64,000 nucleotides of DNA, taken from NCBI RefSeq assembly GCF_001427795.1, contig NZ_LMHJ01000001.1, positions 2,257,664 through 2,321,663 of the forward strand. The letters are read 5' to 3'. The position numbers were made by a program, and so were the translations under genes. Below are positions 40,022 through 48,436 of this stretch, piece after piece. The DNA comes from Nocardioides sp. Root682 (lineage in GTDB: Bacteria; Actinomycetota; Actinomycetes; Propionibacteriales; Nocardioidaceae). Within the stretch, counting starts at the first letter, position 1; each line of letters begins with the position of its first letter. The notes beneath the pieces were generated by a model. That model made no database searches, was not told the origin of the DNA, and saw nothing but the letters and a program-made list of their open reading frames with translations.

Positions 40022-40175
40022 GTCTGGCGCGAGCGCGGCTCCGCCTCGGGGGCGGCAGCAAGCTGCCGGGCGGCGGCTCTCGCCGCGCTGCCGCGCGTTT
40101 GTCTGGCGCGAGCGCGGCTCCGACGAAGAGGCGGCAGCAAGCTGCCGGGCGGCGGCTCTCGCCGCGCTGCCGCGC
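40021..40175. repeat. Tandem 79-bp repeat, two copies, hairpin-rich
   Basis: Copies at 40021-40096 and 40100-40175 are near identical except for about 8 bases after GCGCGGCTCCG. Each holds CGGCAGCAAGCTGCCG and further nested arms. The 551-bp gap 39883-40433 otherwise shows no gene. Confidence 0.8.
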
Positions 40176-40433
40176 TCGCAGTTGGCTTGCGCTCCGGTTG
40201 GGTTGGGCTGGCGGCAAGACAACCGCACGGGTCCCGCGCGTTGGCCAGGTCATCGGGGTAGTCCTGATCAACCAGGTTGAACGCGGGTTCCCCAATGTCG
40301 TCGTACGGCACCGCAGGCCGACAGCGCAACGGAACCGGCGACCGACTCCCTCGTCGCTGCCGCCTGAAATCCGGGCTCCCGACCGACGCAACCCGGCCGT
40401 GAGTCAGCAGCGAGCCAGCCGGGGGCGACGGGA

Positions 40434-42065
40434 TCAGCGCGGAGCCGTCCCGGAACCCCACCAGATCCGGGCGACCTCGAACCGCGAACCGGCGTCCCAG
40501 CGCGACCGGATGTCGCCCAGGTGCTTCTCCACGCTCTTGACGGCGATCCCCAGCTCCGCAGCGACCTGCTTGTTCGTGCGACCAGCGGCGACCAGGGCCG
40601 CCACCTCCGCCTGACGAGGGCTCAGGGCCGGCGTGGTGGGTGGCGCGGCGCCCTCGATCCGGCCCACCGCGGCGAGCAGGCCCACGCGGGTCGCGACACC
40701 GAAGGCGCAGAGCACCCGGGAGATGTGGGTCCTGACGGTGCCGGGTGAGAGGTGCAGCTCCATGGCGATCTCCTCGACGCCCCGGCCGGCGAGGATCGCG
40801 CGCGCCACCTCCGCCTCTCGGGCCGACAGGGCCGACCAGCCACCTCCGGCGATCGGGGGAAGCCGGCGCCCTGAGGCGGCCAGTGCAGCGGTCGCGGAGC
40901 GGCGTACGGCGGCGTGGCCCGTGCGATCGCTCTCGGCGACCAGGGTGCGGAGCGTGCGCGACGCGGCCCCGGGCTCACTGAGGGCCAGTTGGGCGCGAGC
41001 GACCAGGAGGTCACCGTCGGCCACCTCGAACTGCCGCCCGGCCGCCACGGACAGCTCGACGCTTCGCTTCGCGAACTCGATCGCTGCCTCGGGGTCTCCG
41101 CTGGCCAGCGCGTGCCGGGCCTGTCCCCGCAGCACCACGGTATCCGCGATCGGGTGCCCGGCAAGCCGGCCGAGTCCGACGAGCCAGGCGGCGGCCGCCT
41201 CGTCGTCGCCCTCTTCGAGAGCGGAGATCAGCAGGATCTCCAGGCCGAGGGCGCGGTCGATGATCGTGCAACGACTGAGGTCCTCGTCAGCCCCGGCACG
41301 AAACGTCATCGCGGCCGACGTGGCCGCATCGCCGACCGCCATCGCTCCGTAGGCCAGCAGCATCAGGGCGCCACGGTCGATGTAGTCGTGGGGCGTGTCA
41401 GGCACGTGGCGAGCCACCGGGAGCGAGACCTCGACACCCGCGTCGTCCCCCGCGAAGCCGTGCACCAGCGCGGCGACCGACCCGATGAGGTCCGCGACAC
41501 GCGTACCCGGCACCACCGTTTCCATCATCGGTCCGAGCAGCCCGAGAGCGTCGTCGACCCGTCCGGAGAAGGTCGCCTCCCGCACCTGGCAGATCACCAT
41601 CAGCGGGGCAAAGGGGTGGCCCGCCCAGGCCGCGGCCGGCGCCGGGCCACTCCGGTGGACAGCGGCGGTGTCATCGATGCGCACGCTGACCATGGCGGCC
41701 TCCGCGACGAGGTAGCGGACACAGGACCACCACGGCGACCCCGGAGCTGCCGCCGTGCCGACCAGGTCACGAGCCACGGTCCAGGCATCACCCGGGTCGG
41801 TGAACTCGTCACCCGTCGCCGCGAGGGACAGCGCGGCGGCGCACACCGCCCGAGCGTCGTCGTCGGCCGCGGCCGCCAGCCCTTCGGCCGCGCGCGCCGT
41901 CGCATCGGCGAAGTCGCCCCGCCAGAAACCTGCGACGCCCGCCAGGCCGAGCGCGGCCGGGTCACCGTCGGCCTCCCAGGCCGCGACACACTCGTCGATC
42001 GCGATCTCGGCGGTGCCCGCAGCGAGGTGATCGAGCACGCCCGCCATCAAGGCCCCCCGGTCCAT
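40434..42065 (-). CDS. Regulator with two C-terminal LuxR-type HTH domains (copy A)
   Basis: 543 aa from the ATG at 42065. Residues about 1-400 are an Ala-rich helical array (repeating pairs such as AALGLAGVAGFWRGDFADATARA), reminiscent of the TPR-like half of MalT/LAL regulators, but no Walker A motif is present. Two GerE-type HTH domains follow: LSAREAEVARAILAGRGVEE from 413 and LSPRQAEVAALVAAGRTNKQ from 481, each with the typical TVRTHISRVL or SVEKHLGDIR recognition helix. The paralogue at 42236 has both domains at identical positions. Two binding domains in one chain could read a direct repeat or bridge sites. The input signal is unknown. Confidence 0.85.
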   Translation of the reverse strand: MDRGALMAGVLDHLAAGTAEIAIDECVAAWEADGDPAALGLAGVAGFWRGDFADATARAAEGLAAAADDDARAVCAAALSLAATGDEFTDPGDAWTVARDLVGTAAAPGSPWWSCVRYLVAEAAMVSVRIDDTAAVHRSGPAPAAAWAGHPFAPLMVICQVREATFSGRVDDALGLLGPMMETVVPGTRVADLIGSVAALVHGFAGDDAGVEVSLPVARHVPDTPHDYIDRGALMLLAYGAMAVGDAATSAAMTFRAGADEDLSRCTIIDRALGLEILLISALEEGDDEAAAAWLVGLGRLAGHPIADTVVLRGQARHALASGDPEAAIEFAKRSVELSVAAGRQFEVADGDLLVARAQLALSEPGAASRTLRTLVAESDRTGHAAVRRSATAALAASGRRLPPIAGGGWSALSAREAEVARAILAGRGVEEIAMELHLSPGTVRTHISRVLCAFGVATRVGLLAAVGRIEGAAPPTTPALSPRQAEVAALVAAGRTNKQVAAELGIAVKSVEKHLGDIRSRWDAGSRFEVARIWWGSGTAPR

Positions 42066-42104
42066 GGCGAGCAGCGTGCCACGCCGGCCCGACGCGGGGG
42101 CACA

Positions 42105-42120
42105 ATTACGCCAAAACCCC
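42105..42120 (-). promoter_or_regulatory. Shared motif GGGG-N4-GGCGTAAT upstream of double-HTH copy A
   Basis: The same GGCGTAAT preceded by GGGG occurs upstream of the paralogue (43898-43912). It is a possible common promoter or autoregulatory site. Confidence 0.45.
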
Positions 42121-42212
42121 ATGGCCGCAGCGGGCCTGACCCGCGAGAGTTGGTGCAGGGCCGGTCACGTCCCGGGTGCCGCAATTGTGGGGGTTGCGGT
42201 GGTTCCACCTCC

Positions 42213-42227
42213 GGGGCGGACCGCCCC
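42213..42227. terminator. Tight hairpin after double-HTH copy B
   Basis: GGGGCGG and CCGCCCC pair around one base, 9 nt beyond the stop at 42236 on the minus strand; no T-tract. Confidence 0.4.
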
Positions 42228-42235
42228 TTTGTGCG

Positions 42236-43873
42236 CTACCCGCCGCGGTGAACCGCGCCCGAGCCCCACCAGATCCGGGCCACCTCGAACCGCGACCCGG
42301 CGTTCCACCGCTCCAGGATGTCGCCGACGTGCTTCTCGACGCCCTTGACCGAGATGCCGAGATCGTCGGCCACCTGCTGGTTGGTGGCGCCGGTGGCGAC
42401 CAGGCGCGCGACCTCGGCCTGGCGGGGGCTCAGCGGCGTCGGCACGGTCGAGGGCGCGACCCGCCCCTCCCCGACGGCTGCGAGCAACCCGATCCGGGTC
42501 GGTACGGCGAAGGCGCACAGCACGCGCGAGACGTGGGTCCGCACCGTGGCCGGTGACAGGAACAGGGCAGCGGCCATCTGGTCGACCTCGAGACCTTCCA
42601 GCACGCAGCGGGCGATCTCCCGCTCGCGCTCGGACAGCGCGTCCCAGCCGCCGCCCGCGACGGGGGGCAGCCGACGCCGGGCCGGTTGGAGGGTCGAGGC
42701 CGCGGATCGTCGTACGGCTCGGTGGCCGTTGGCGTCGGTGGCGTTCACCAGGGCGCGCAGGTCGCGGCTCGCGCCGGCAACATCGTTCCCGGCGATCCGG
42801 GCCCGCGCGAGGACGATCTCGCCCTCGGCCGCCTCGACCCCCCGGCCCTGCGCCCGGCACACCTCGATGCTCGTGGTCGCGGCCGTCACGGCCGCCGCCA
42901 CGTCACCGACGACGAGCAGGTAGCGGCTGCGCACTCGGTCGACGGTCGGTGCCGACGTCGGGTGGTCGGCAAGGGTCATCAGGCTCGCGAGCCAGGTCTC
43001 CGCGGCCGGCAGGTCCTCCTCGGCGAGCGCGGCCACCACGAGCAGCTCGAGCCCCAGCGCCCGGTCGATGATCGTGCAGGCCCCGAGGTCGCCGTCGTCA
43101 CCGGCCTGGAACACCAGGCGAGCGGCGGTCGGTACGTCCCCGATCGCGATCGCACCGAAGGCGAGGAGCAGCAGCACACCGCGGTCGACGAAGTCGCGCT
43201 CCCCTTCGTGCACGATCGGCGTCAGCTCCCGGCTCCGGGACACCCCACCGGCGTCGTCGGCATTCCCGAGGACGAGCCCGGCCACCGCCTCCACGACGCC
43301 CTCGAGGCGGGTGCCGGGTTCGGTCGCGGCGCGCATCGGCTCGATCAACGCCGTGGCCTGGTCGATGTTCCCGGAGAACACGGCCGTCCGTACGGCGCAC
43401 GCCACCATCATGGCGGCGAAGGAGTGGCCGGACCACGCCGTACCCGGCAGCGACCCGGAGGCGACCACGCGCTGCGCGTCGGCCAACCGGGCACCGACCA
43501 GAGCCGCCTCGGCCAGCAGGTAGCGGATCGCCGTCCACCAGGCGGAGTCCGGTTCCGGGGCGGCGTCGAGAAGCGCCCACGCATCGCTCCAGGCCGGCTC
43601 GGGCAACGCAGCCACGTCGCCGGCCGCAGCGAGGGACTCGGCCGCGAACGCCAGCGCCCGCGTCTCGTCGTCGTCGGCCGAGGCAGACGCCAGGACCGCC
43701 CAGCGCGTCGCGCCGGCGAAGTCGCCCTGCCAGAACCCGCACACGGCCGCGAGGGCGGCCACCACGGGATCGCGGTCTGCATCCCAGGCAGCGGCGCAGT
43801 CGGCGGCGGCGACGGGTACCGTGCCGTCGGCAAGATGGGTGAGCACCTCGCCCAGCCAGCCCACCCGGTCCAT
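42236..43873 (-). CDS. Regulator with two C-terminal LuxR-type HTH domains (copy B)
   Basis: 545 aa, paralogue of 40434-42065 along its whole length (AVCGFWQGDFAGATRWAV; WSGHSFAAMMVACAVRTAVFSG; CTIIDRALGLELLVV). HTH 1 starts at residue 413 (LSEREREIARCVLEGLEVDQ) and HTH 2 at 481 (LSPRQAEVARLVATGATNQQ), ending SRFEVARIWWGSG as in copy A. No P-loop. The two genes are in the same orientation, 170 bp apart, with a shared upstream motif, so they may regulate one another or form mixed oligomers. The divergent neighbour is a lipoprotein gene. Confidence 0.85.
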   Translation of the reverse strand: MDRVGWLGEVLTHLADGTVPVAAADCAAAWDADRDPVVAALAAVCGFWQGDFAGATRWAVLASASADDDETRALAFAAESLAAAGDVAALPEPAWSDAWALLDAAPEPDSAWWTAIRYLLAEAALVGARLADAQRVVASGSLPGTAWSGHSFAAMMVACAVRTAVFSGNIDQATALIEPMRAATEPGTRLEGVVEAVAGLVLGNADDAGGVSRSRELTPIVHEGERDFVDRGVLLLLAFGAIAIGDVPTAARLVFQAGDDGDLGACTIIDRALGLELLVVAALAEEDLPAAETWLASLMTLADHPTSAPTVDRVRSRYLLVVGDVAAAVTAATTSIEVCRAQGRGVEAAEGEIVLARARIAGNDVAGASRDLRALVNATDANGHRAVRRSAASTLQPARRRLPPVAGGGWDALSEREREIARCVLEGLEVDQMAAALFLSPATVRTHVSRVLCAFAVPTRIGLLAAVGEGRVAPSTVPTPLSPRQAEVARLVATGATNQQVADDLGISVKGVEKHVGDILERWNAGSRFEVARIWWGSGAVHRGG

Positions 43874-43897
43874 GCAGGCAACGTAGTCGATCCGCCG

Positions 43898-43912
43898 ATT
43901 ACGCCGATCCCC
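43898..43912 (-). promoter_or_regulatory. Shared motif GGGG-N3-GGCGTAAT upstream of double-HTH copy B
   Basis: Matches the motif upstream of copy A apart from one base of spacing; it also faces the divergent lipoprotein gene at 43972. Confidence 0.45.
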
Positions 43913-43971
43913 TACTACCGCGCTGTGCCCCGGAGACGAGAAGGTCGGGTCTGACTTGTGAGGGGACATTG

Positions 43972-44541
43972 ATGAAGCGAGCTTGGCTTGCCGGACTGGT
44001 GGTCGTGGGTGCACTCGCCGCGGGATGCGGTGACGACGGTGCCGACAACAACTCCGGGGACTCCGGCGACAACACCGGTGCTGCGGAATCGAACGATGGC
44101 GGCGACGGCGAGACGGCCGAGCTGCCGAAGTTCTGCGATCTCCTCACGCCCGATCAGGTGTCCGCAGCTGTGGGGGCTGCGGTCACCCTGACCACCGGTC
44201 CCTTCGATGCCTGCGAGTTCAAGCAGGAGGACCCCCGGGCCGTCAGCGGATCGGTGGGGTCGGTCGAGGTCGACACCGGCAACGGCGGGTTCGACGGCTA
44301 CCAGTCCGGCATCACGGGCACGCTCACGAACCCGGTCGAGCACCCGGTCGAGGGTCTCGGTGACGGCGCCTTCGTCACCACCGGCACCTTCGGAACGGGC
44401 GAGAGCCTGCAGACCGCGGGCGGTGTCCTGGTCGGCGGTACGGTCCACACCGTGAACCTCTCGCAGGCGTCCGGGATGGCTGAGGGCGAACTCGTCGCCA
44501 TCGCCGAGAAGCTGCTCCAGCTCCTCGTCGACGCCGCCTGA
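43972..44541 (+). CDS. Lipoprotein (DUF3558-like)
   Basis: 189 aa from the ATG at 43972, with GAGGGGA upstream. The lipobox is LAAGC after a short signal (MKRAWLAGLVVVGA). An Asn/Ser/Asp/Gly-rich tether precedes a folded part with FCDLLTPDQVSAAVGAAV, FDACEFKQEDP and a closing helix ELVAIAEKLLQLLV. The CDLLTPxxVxxxxG opening is typical of DUF3558-type actinobacterial lipoproteins. It is divergent from the double-HTH regulator and could be its target; that is inference from position only. Confidence 0.8.
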   Translation: MKRAWLAGLVVVGALAAGCGDDGADNNSGDSGDNTGAAESNDGGDGETAELPKFCDLLTPDQVSAAVGAAVTLTTGPFDACEFKQEDPRAVSGSVGSVEVDTGNGGFDGYQSGITGTLTNPVEHPVEGLGDGAFVTTGTFGTGESLQTAGGVLVGGTVHTVNLSQASGMAEGELVAIAEKLLQLLVDAA

Positions 44542-44546
44542 GAGTG

Positions 44547-44596
44547 GAGTTGGTTGGGTGAGAGTGACCTCTGGGTCACTCTCACCCAACCAACTC
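44547..44596. terminator. Perfect 23-bp stem hairpin between convergent genes
   Basis: Arms 44547-44569 and 44574-44596 are perfectly complementary with a TCTG loop. It begins 6 nt after the lipoprotein stop and its right end overlaps the stop of the M13 peptidase gene. No T-tract; bidirectional termination is likely. Confidence 0.8.
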
Positions 44597-46553
44597 ACCA
44601 GATCCGGACGCGCGCCTCGGGCTCCAGCCACAGCCCGTCACCCGGCACGGTCGAGAAGACCTCGTGGAACTCGTCGAGGTTGCGCACGATGTTGGCGCGG
44701 AACTCCGGCGGGCTGTGCGGGTCGATGGTGAGGTACTGCGTCTCCTGCTCGATCCGGCGCTTGGTGCGCCACACGTAGGCCCAGTTGAAGAACAGCGTCT
44801 TGCGGTCCTCCAGAGTGGCCTCGGTGCCGGCCGCCTCGGCCGCGATCAGGAACGCGGTGTGCGCGATGGTCAGGCCGCCGAGGTCGCCGATGTTCTCGCC
44901 GACCGTGAGCGAGCCGTTGACCTTCTCGTCGGGCAGGTTGCGGGGCGAGAAGGCGTCGTACTGCTCGATGAGCGCCTTGGACTTCACCTCGAAGGCGGCC
45001 TTGTCGTCGGCGGTCCACCAGTCGTTGAGGTTCCCCTCGCCGTCGTACTGCGCGCCCTGGTCGTCGAAGCCGTGGCCGACCTCGTGGCCGATCACCGCGC
45101 CGATGCCGCCGTAGTTCTCGGCGGGCAGGGCGTCGGGGCTGAAGAACGGCTTCTGCAGGATCCCGGCCGGGAAGCAGATCTCGTTGGTGCCGGGGTTGTA
45201 GTAGGCGTTGACCGTCTGCGGCAGCATGAACCACTCGTCGCGGTCGACCGGCGCACCGATCTTGGCGAGCTGGCGGTCGGTCTCGAACCCGGCGGACGCC
45301 TGCGCGTTGGCGACCAGGTCGTCCGACACCACGGGCAGCGCGCTGTAGTCGCGGAACTTCGTGGGGTAACCGATCTTGGGGCGGAAGGTCGCGATCTTCT
45401 CGTACGCGCGTCGCTTCGTCTCCTCCGTCATCCAGTCGAGCTTGCCGATGGACGTCTTGTACGCCGCGAGCAGGTTGGCGACCAGGTCGTCCATCATCGC
45501 CTTCGACGTCGGCGGGAAGTGCCGGTCGACGTACTCCTTGCCGACGGCCTCGCCCATCGCGCCCTCGACGAACGAGACGGCACGCTTCCAGCGGGCCCGC
45601 AGCTCGGGCGTGCCGGACAGGGTCCGGCCGTAGAAGTCGAAGTTGGTCTGGACGAAGTCGTCGGAGAGGTACGGCGCCGCCGACCGCAGCACGCGCGAGG
45701 TGAACCAGTCGCGCCAGGTCTCGATCGGCGTCTCGTCCAGGACCTTCGAGAGGTGCTCGAGGTACGACGGCTGGCGGACCACGACCTCGGCGATGGTCGC
45801 CTGCGGGCCGGTGAGCTGCCCGCCCAGGTTCGTGACGTAGGCGTTCCAGTCGAAGGCGGGGCACAGCGCCCGGAGCTCGTCGCCGGTCAGGCGGTTGTAG
45901 GTCTTCTGCACGTCGCGGGTCTCGGAGCGCTCCCAGTGGCCCAGGGCCAGCGCGGTGTCGAGGTCGAGGATGCGCTGCGCGGCACCCGCGGCGTCGGGGT
46001 GAGCGGCAAGGGTGAGGAGGCGCTCGAGGTAGGCGAGGTAGGCCTCGCGGATCTCGGCGAACTTGTCCTCGCGGTAGTAGGACTCGTCGGGCAGCCCGAG
46101 GCCACCCTGGACGAGGTGGAAGAGGTAGCGGTCGGACTGGCGGTCGTCGGTGTCGACGTAGGACCCGAAGAGGCCGTAGCCGCCGATCCGCTCGAACTCG
46201 CCGAGGAAGGCCGCGACGTCGCGGACGTCACGCAGGCCGGCGACCGCGTCGACCAGGTGCTGCACGGGCGCGAGGCCGGCCGCCTCGACCCGGTCGGTGG
46301 CCATGAAGGAGTTGTAGAGGTCGGCGATCTTGCGTGCGTCCTCGTTCGCCGGCGCCCCCGTGGCGAGCTCGGTGATGATGGCGCGCACGTCCTCCTCGGC
46401 CTGGTCGGCCAGCTGGACGAACGGCCCCCAGCTCGACCGGTCGGCGGGGATCTCCGTCTCGGCCAGCCAGGCCCCGTTGACGTGACCGAAGAGGTCGTCC
46501 TGGGGGCGGGTGTCGAGGTCCATGCCCGGGCGGGCGTCATCGAGGATGCTCAC
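44595..46553 (-). CDS. M13-family (neprilysin/PepO-type) metallopeptidase
   Basis: 652 aa from a GTG at 46553. The zinc site is HEVGH at 490-494, with the third ligand in ENIGD at 553-557; NAYYNPGTNEICFPAGILQ and WAYVWRTKRR are family signatures. It should cleave short peptides. No signal peptide or N-terminal membrane helix is present (it starts SILDDARPGMDLDTRPQDDLFGHVNG), so a cytoplasmic oligopeptidase is expected, as for PepO. The last codons lie inside the perfect hairpin at 44547-44596. Confidence 0.95.
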   Translation of the reverse strand: MSILDDARPGMDLDTRPQDDLFGHVNGAWLAETEIPADRSSWGPFVQLADQAEEDVRAIITELATGAPANEDARKIADLYNSFMATDRVEAAGLAPVQHLVDAVAGLRDVRDVAAFLGEFERIGGYGLFGSYVDTDDRQSDRYLFHLVQGGLGLPDESYYREDKFAEIREAYLAYLERLLTLAAHPDAAGAAQRILDLDTALALGHWERSETRDVQKTYNRLTGDELRALCPAFDWNAYVTNLGGQLTGPQATIAEVVVRQPSYLEHLSKVLDETPIETWRDWFTSRVLRSAAPYLSDDFVQTNFDFYGRTLSGTPELRARWKRAVSFVEGAMGEAVGKEYVDRHFPPTSKAMMDDLVANLLAAYKTSIGKLDWMTEETKRRAYEKIATFRPKIGYPTKFRDYSALPVVSDDLVANAQASAGFETDRQLAKIGAPVDRDEWFMLPQTVNAYYNPGTNEICFPAGILQKPFFSPDALPAENYGGIGAVIGHEVGHGFDDQGAQYDGEGNLNDWWTADDKAAFEVKSKALIEQYDAFSPRNLPDEKVNGSLTVGENIGDLGGLTIAHTAFLIAAEAAGTEATLEDRKTLFFNWAYVWRTKRRIEQETQYLTIDPHSPPEFRANIVRNLDEFHEVFSTVPGDGLWLEPEARVRIW

Positions 46554-46657
46554 GAGCCAGAGCCTATGACCTGACGCCCAAGGTCGGCGGTCAGGACCAT
46601 CGTCCTGACTTCTCGCGGCTGGCTCACCCGACGGTGCGCCCCGCCGATGCGTGTTCC

Positions 46658-47197
46658 ATGGCGAAGAAGATCGGACTGCTGCCCTGCATCGTGCTGGGCC
46701 TCGTGCTCAGCGTTGCTGCGGCACCGGCCGACGCCTCCCCTGCCCCGTCGCAGGGCACGGCCCGGCTCACGTCGAGCGCGCTCAGGACCGCAGCGGCGAC
46801 CGGACTGGTCCAGCGTGTCCTGGAGGACCAGGTCCTGGCCCTGACCAACCGCCAGCGGCGGGCCCACGGCTGTGGCGCGCTGCGCAGCTCCACCGCGCTG
46901 CGCAAGTCGGCCCGGGGCCACACCGTCACCATGGCGGCCCAGGACGAGATGTCGCACCAGCTGCCCGGCGAGGTGAAGTTCTCCACCCGGATCACCCGGG
47001 CCGGCTACACCAACTGGCGGCTCGTGGCGGAGAACGTCGCCAGGGGATTCAGCGGCCCGCGGGCCGTGGTCAGGGCCTGGATGAACAGCCCCAGCCACCG
47101 CCGCAACATGCTGAACTGCCGGCTGCGCGACCTCGGCGTGGGCGTGGTCCTGCAGGACGGACAGCTGTGGTGGACCCAGAACTTCGGACGCCGCTGA
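46658..47197 (+). CDS. Secreted CAP/SCP-domain protein 1
   Basis: 179 aa. A signal peptide (GLLPCIVLGLVLSVAAAPADA) precedes a CAP domain: DQVLALTNRQRRAHGCGAL, first His in MSHQLPGE, Glu in AENVARGF, second His in SPSHRRNML, ending WWTQNFGRR. A Cys pair (HGCGAL and LNCRLRD) likely forms the usual disulfide. Bacterial CAP proteins bind lipids or envelope components, often without known catalysis. It is first of three tandem paralogues in the same orientation. The 120-bp gap to the next gene shows no clear signal. Confidence 0.9.
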   Translation: MAKKIGLLPCIVLGLVLSVAAAPADASPAPSQGTARLTSSALRTAAATGLVQRVLEDQVLALTNRQRRAHGCGALRSSTALRKSARGHTVTMAAQDEMSHQLPGEVKFSTRITRAGYTNWRLVAENVARGFSGPRAVVRAWMNSPSHRRNMLNCRLRDLGVGVVLQDGQLWWTQNFGRR

Positions 47198-47317
47198 CCT
47201 GTTCGCAGGGATCCGGGAGAGATGGCCGTCCGCCGGGTAACGCTAGTCCGAACGGACTATCGCGGACCGGACGCGCCACCGGTGTGGCGACCCACCCCCG
47301 CTGGTGACCATTGACAC

Positions 47318-47857
47318 ATGCGTCACTGGGGGATCAAGAACATTGTCATCGGCCTGCTCGTCGTCGTCGCAGCAGCCTTCGCACCTACTACAACCGGAAC
47401 CGCGGCAGCCACGACCGTCGCACCGACCACGAGCATCGCGAGCGACCAGCTCGCCGGTCGCTTCGCGGTCAATGCGTTGCTCGAGAACGCCGTACTGCTC
47501 ATCACCAACATCAAGCGCCTCGCGGTCGGCTGTCGCCCGCTGAAGCTCAACGGCGACCTTCGTGAGGCCGCGCGCAAGCACTCGTACGTCATGGCCCGCA
47601 ACGACCTCATGTCGCACCAGCTGTCCGGCGAGTACTCGCTCGGCCGCCGCATCACGCTGGCCGGCTACACCGGCTGGCGCAAGGTCGCCGAGAACATCGC
47701 GGCCGGCTACAGCACCGCTCGCCTCGTCGTGCGCGCCTGGTGGGCCAGCCCGTCGCACCGCCGCAACATCGCCGACTGCACGCTGCGCGAGATCGGCATC
47801 GGCGTGGTGCCGTACGGCGGTCGGTACTGGTGGACCCAGGACTTCGGCCGACGGTGA
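47318..47857 (+). CDS. Secreted CAP/SCP-domain protein 2
   Basis: 179 aa, the same length and plan as copy 1: signal segment (NIVIGLLVVVAAAFAPTTTG), LLITNIKRLAVGCRPL, His in MSHQLSGE, Glu in AENIAAGY, His in SPSHRRNIA, ending WWTQDFGRR. All CAP-site residues are conserved and the Cys pair is kept (GCRPL, ADCTLRE). A Thr/Ala-rich stretch follows the signal. Tandem duplication of copy 1 is evident; divergence is high outside the motifs. Confidence 0.9.
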   Translation: MRHWGIKNIVIGLLVVVAAAFAPTTTGTAAATTVAPTTSIASDQLAGRFAVNALLENAVLLITNIKRLAVGCRPLKLNGDLREAARKHSYVMARNDLMSHQLSGEYSLGRRITLAGYTGWRKVAENIAAGYSTARLVVRAWWASPSHRRNIADCTLREIGIGVVPYGGRYWWTQDFGRR

Positions 47858-47865
47858 TTCTGCGG

Positions 47866-47907
47866 GATGTCCCCCACCCGGGGACATCGCGCCACCATGA
47901 TGTCCCC
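47866..47907 (+). promoter_or_regulatory. Three 9-nt elements forming mutually exclusive hairpins before CAP 3
   Basis: GATGTCCCC (47866-47874), GGGGACATC (47880-47888) and GATGTCCCC (47899-47907). The middle element can pair with the first (5-nt loop) or the third, which abuts the GTG at 47908. It could be an RNA switch or a set of operator half-sites. Confidence 0.6.
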
Positions 47908-48417
47908 GTGCGCGCGCTCTTTACCTTCATCGGTACGGCGGCCGTCCTCTCGGGGCTGCTGATCGGACCCACTGCCCACGCCGCTCCAGCCGGAGCGGCG
48001 TCGGCCGTTCCGGCCAGGGCCAGCACGGCCGCCCTGATGGAGCGTGACGTCATCACGCTGATCAACCAGGCACGGGCCCGCAAGGGCTGCGGTGCCCTGC
48101 GCATCATGACCTCGCTGCAGGCTTCGTCGGGGAGGCACGACGCGCTGATGGCGAGAGCCCGGCGACTTTCGCACCAGTTCCCCGGCGAGGCGACCCTGCG
48201 GACCCGGGTCGCCGCCGCGGGCTACACCGGCGCCAAGATGCTCGGCGAGGTGCTGGCAGCCGGGCCGACCACGGCGTCCTCAGCGGTACGGCGGTGGATG
48301 AGCAGCACGATCCACCGGGCACTGCTGCTCGACTGCAGGTTCCGCGCCGTCGGCGCCGGCTACGCGGTCAGCGCCGACGGCAACCGCTGGTGGACCATCG
48401 ACCTGGGCCGTCGCTGA
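47908..48417 (+). CDS. Secreted CAP-like protein 3, diverged site
   Basis: 169 aa from the GTG at 47908. Signal peptide up to about HAAPAG. The CAP skeleton is kept (ERDVITLINQARARKGCGAL; LSHQFPGE; WWTIDLGRR), but the AEN motif is LGEVLAAG and SPSHRRN is STIHRALLL, so two of the conserved surroundings are changed. The Cys pair remains (GCGAL, LDCRFRA). This copy is probably altered in ligand or metal binding. It is preceded by the repeated 9-nt elements, unlike copies 1 and 2. Confidence 0.85.
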   Translation: MRALFTFIGTAAVLSGLLIGPTAHAAPAGAASAVPARASTAALMERDVITLINQARARKGCGALRIMTSLQASSGRHDALMARARRLSHQFPGEATLRTRVAAAGYTGAKMLGEVLAAGPTTASSAVRRWMSSTIHRALLLDCRFRAVGAGYAVSADGNRWWTIDLGRR

Positions 48418-48436
48418 CCCAGGTCGTCCGCGTGGC

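Noticed and set aside
40021..40175. CRISPR array from the 79-bp tandem copies
   Set aside because: Only two units, no short repeat/spacer pattern, and the copies are near identical through their length.
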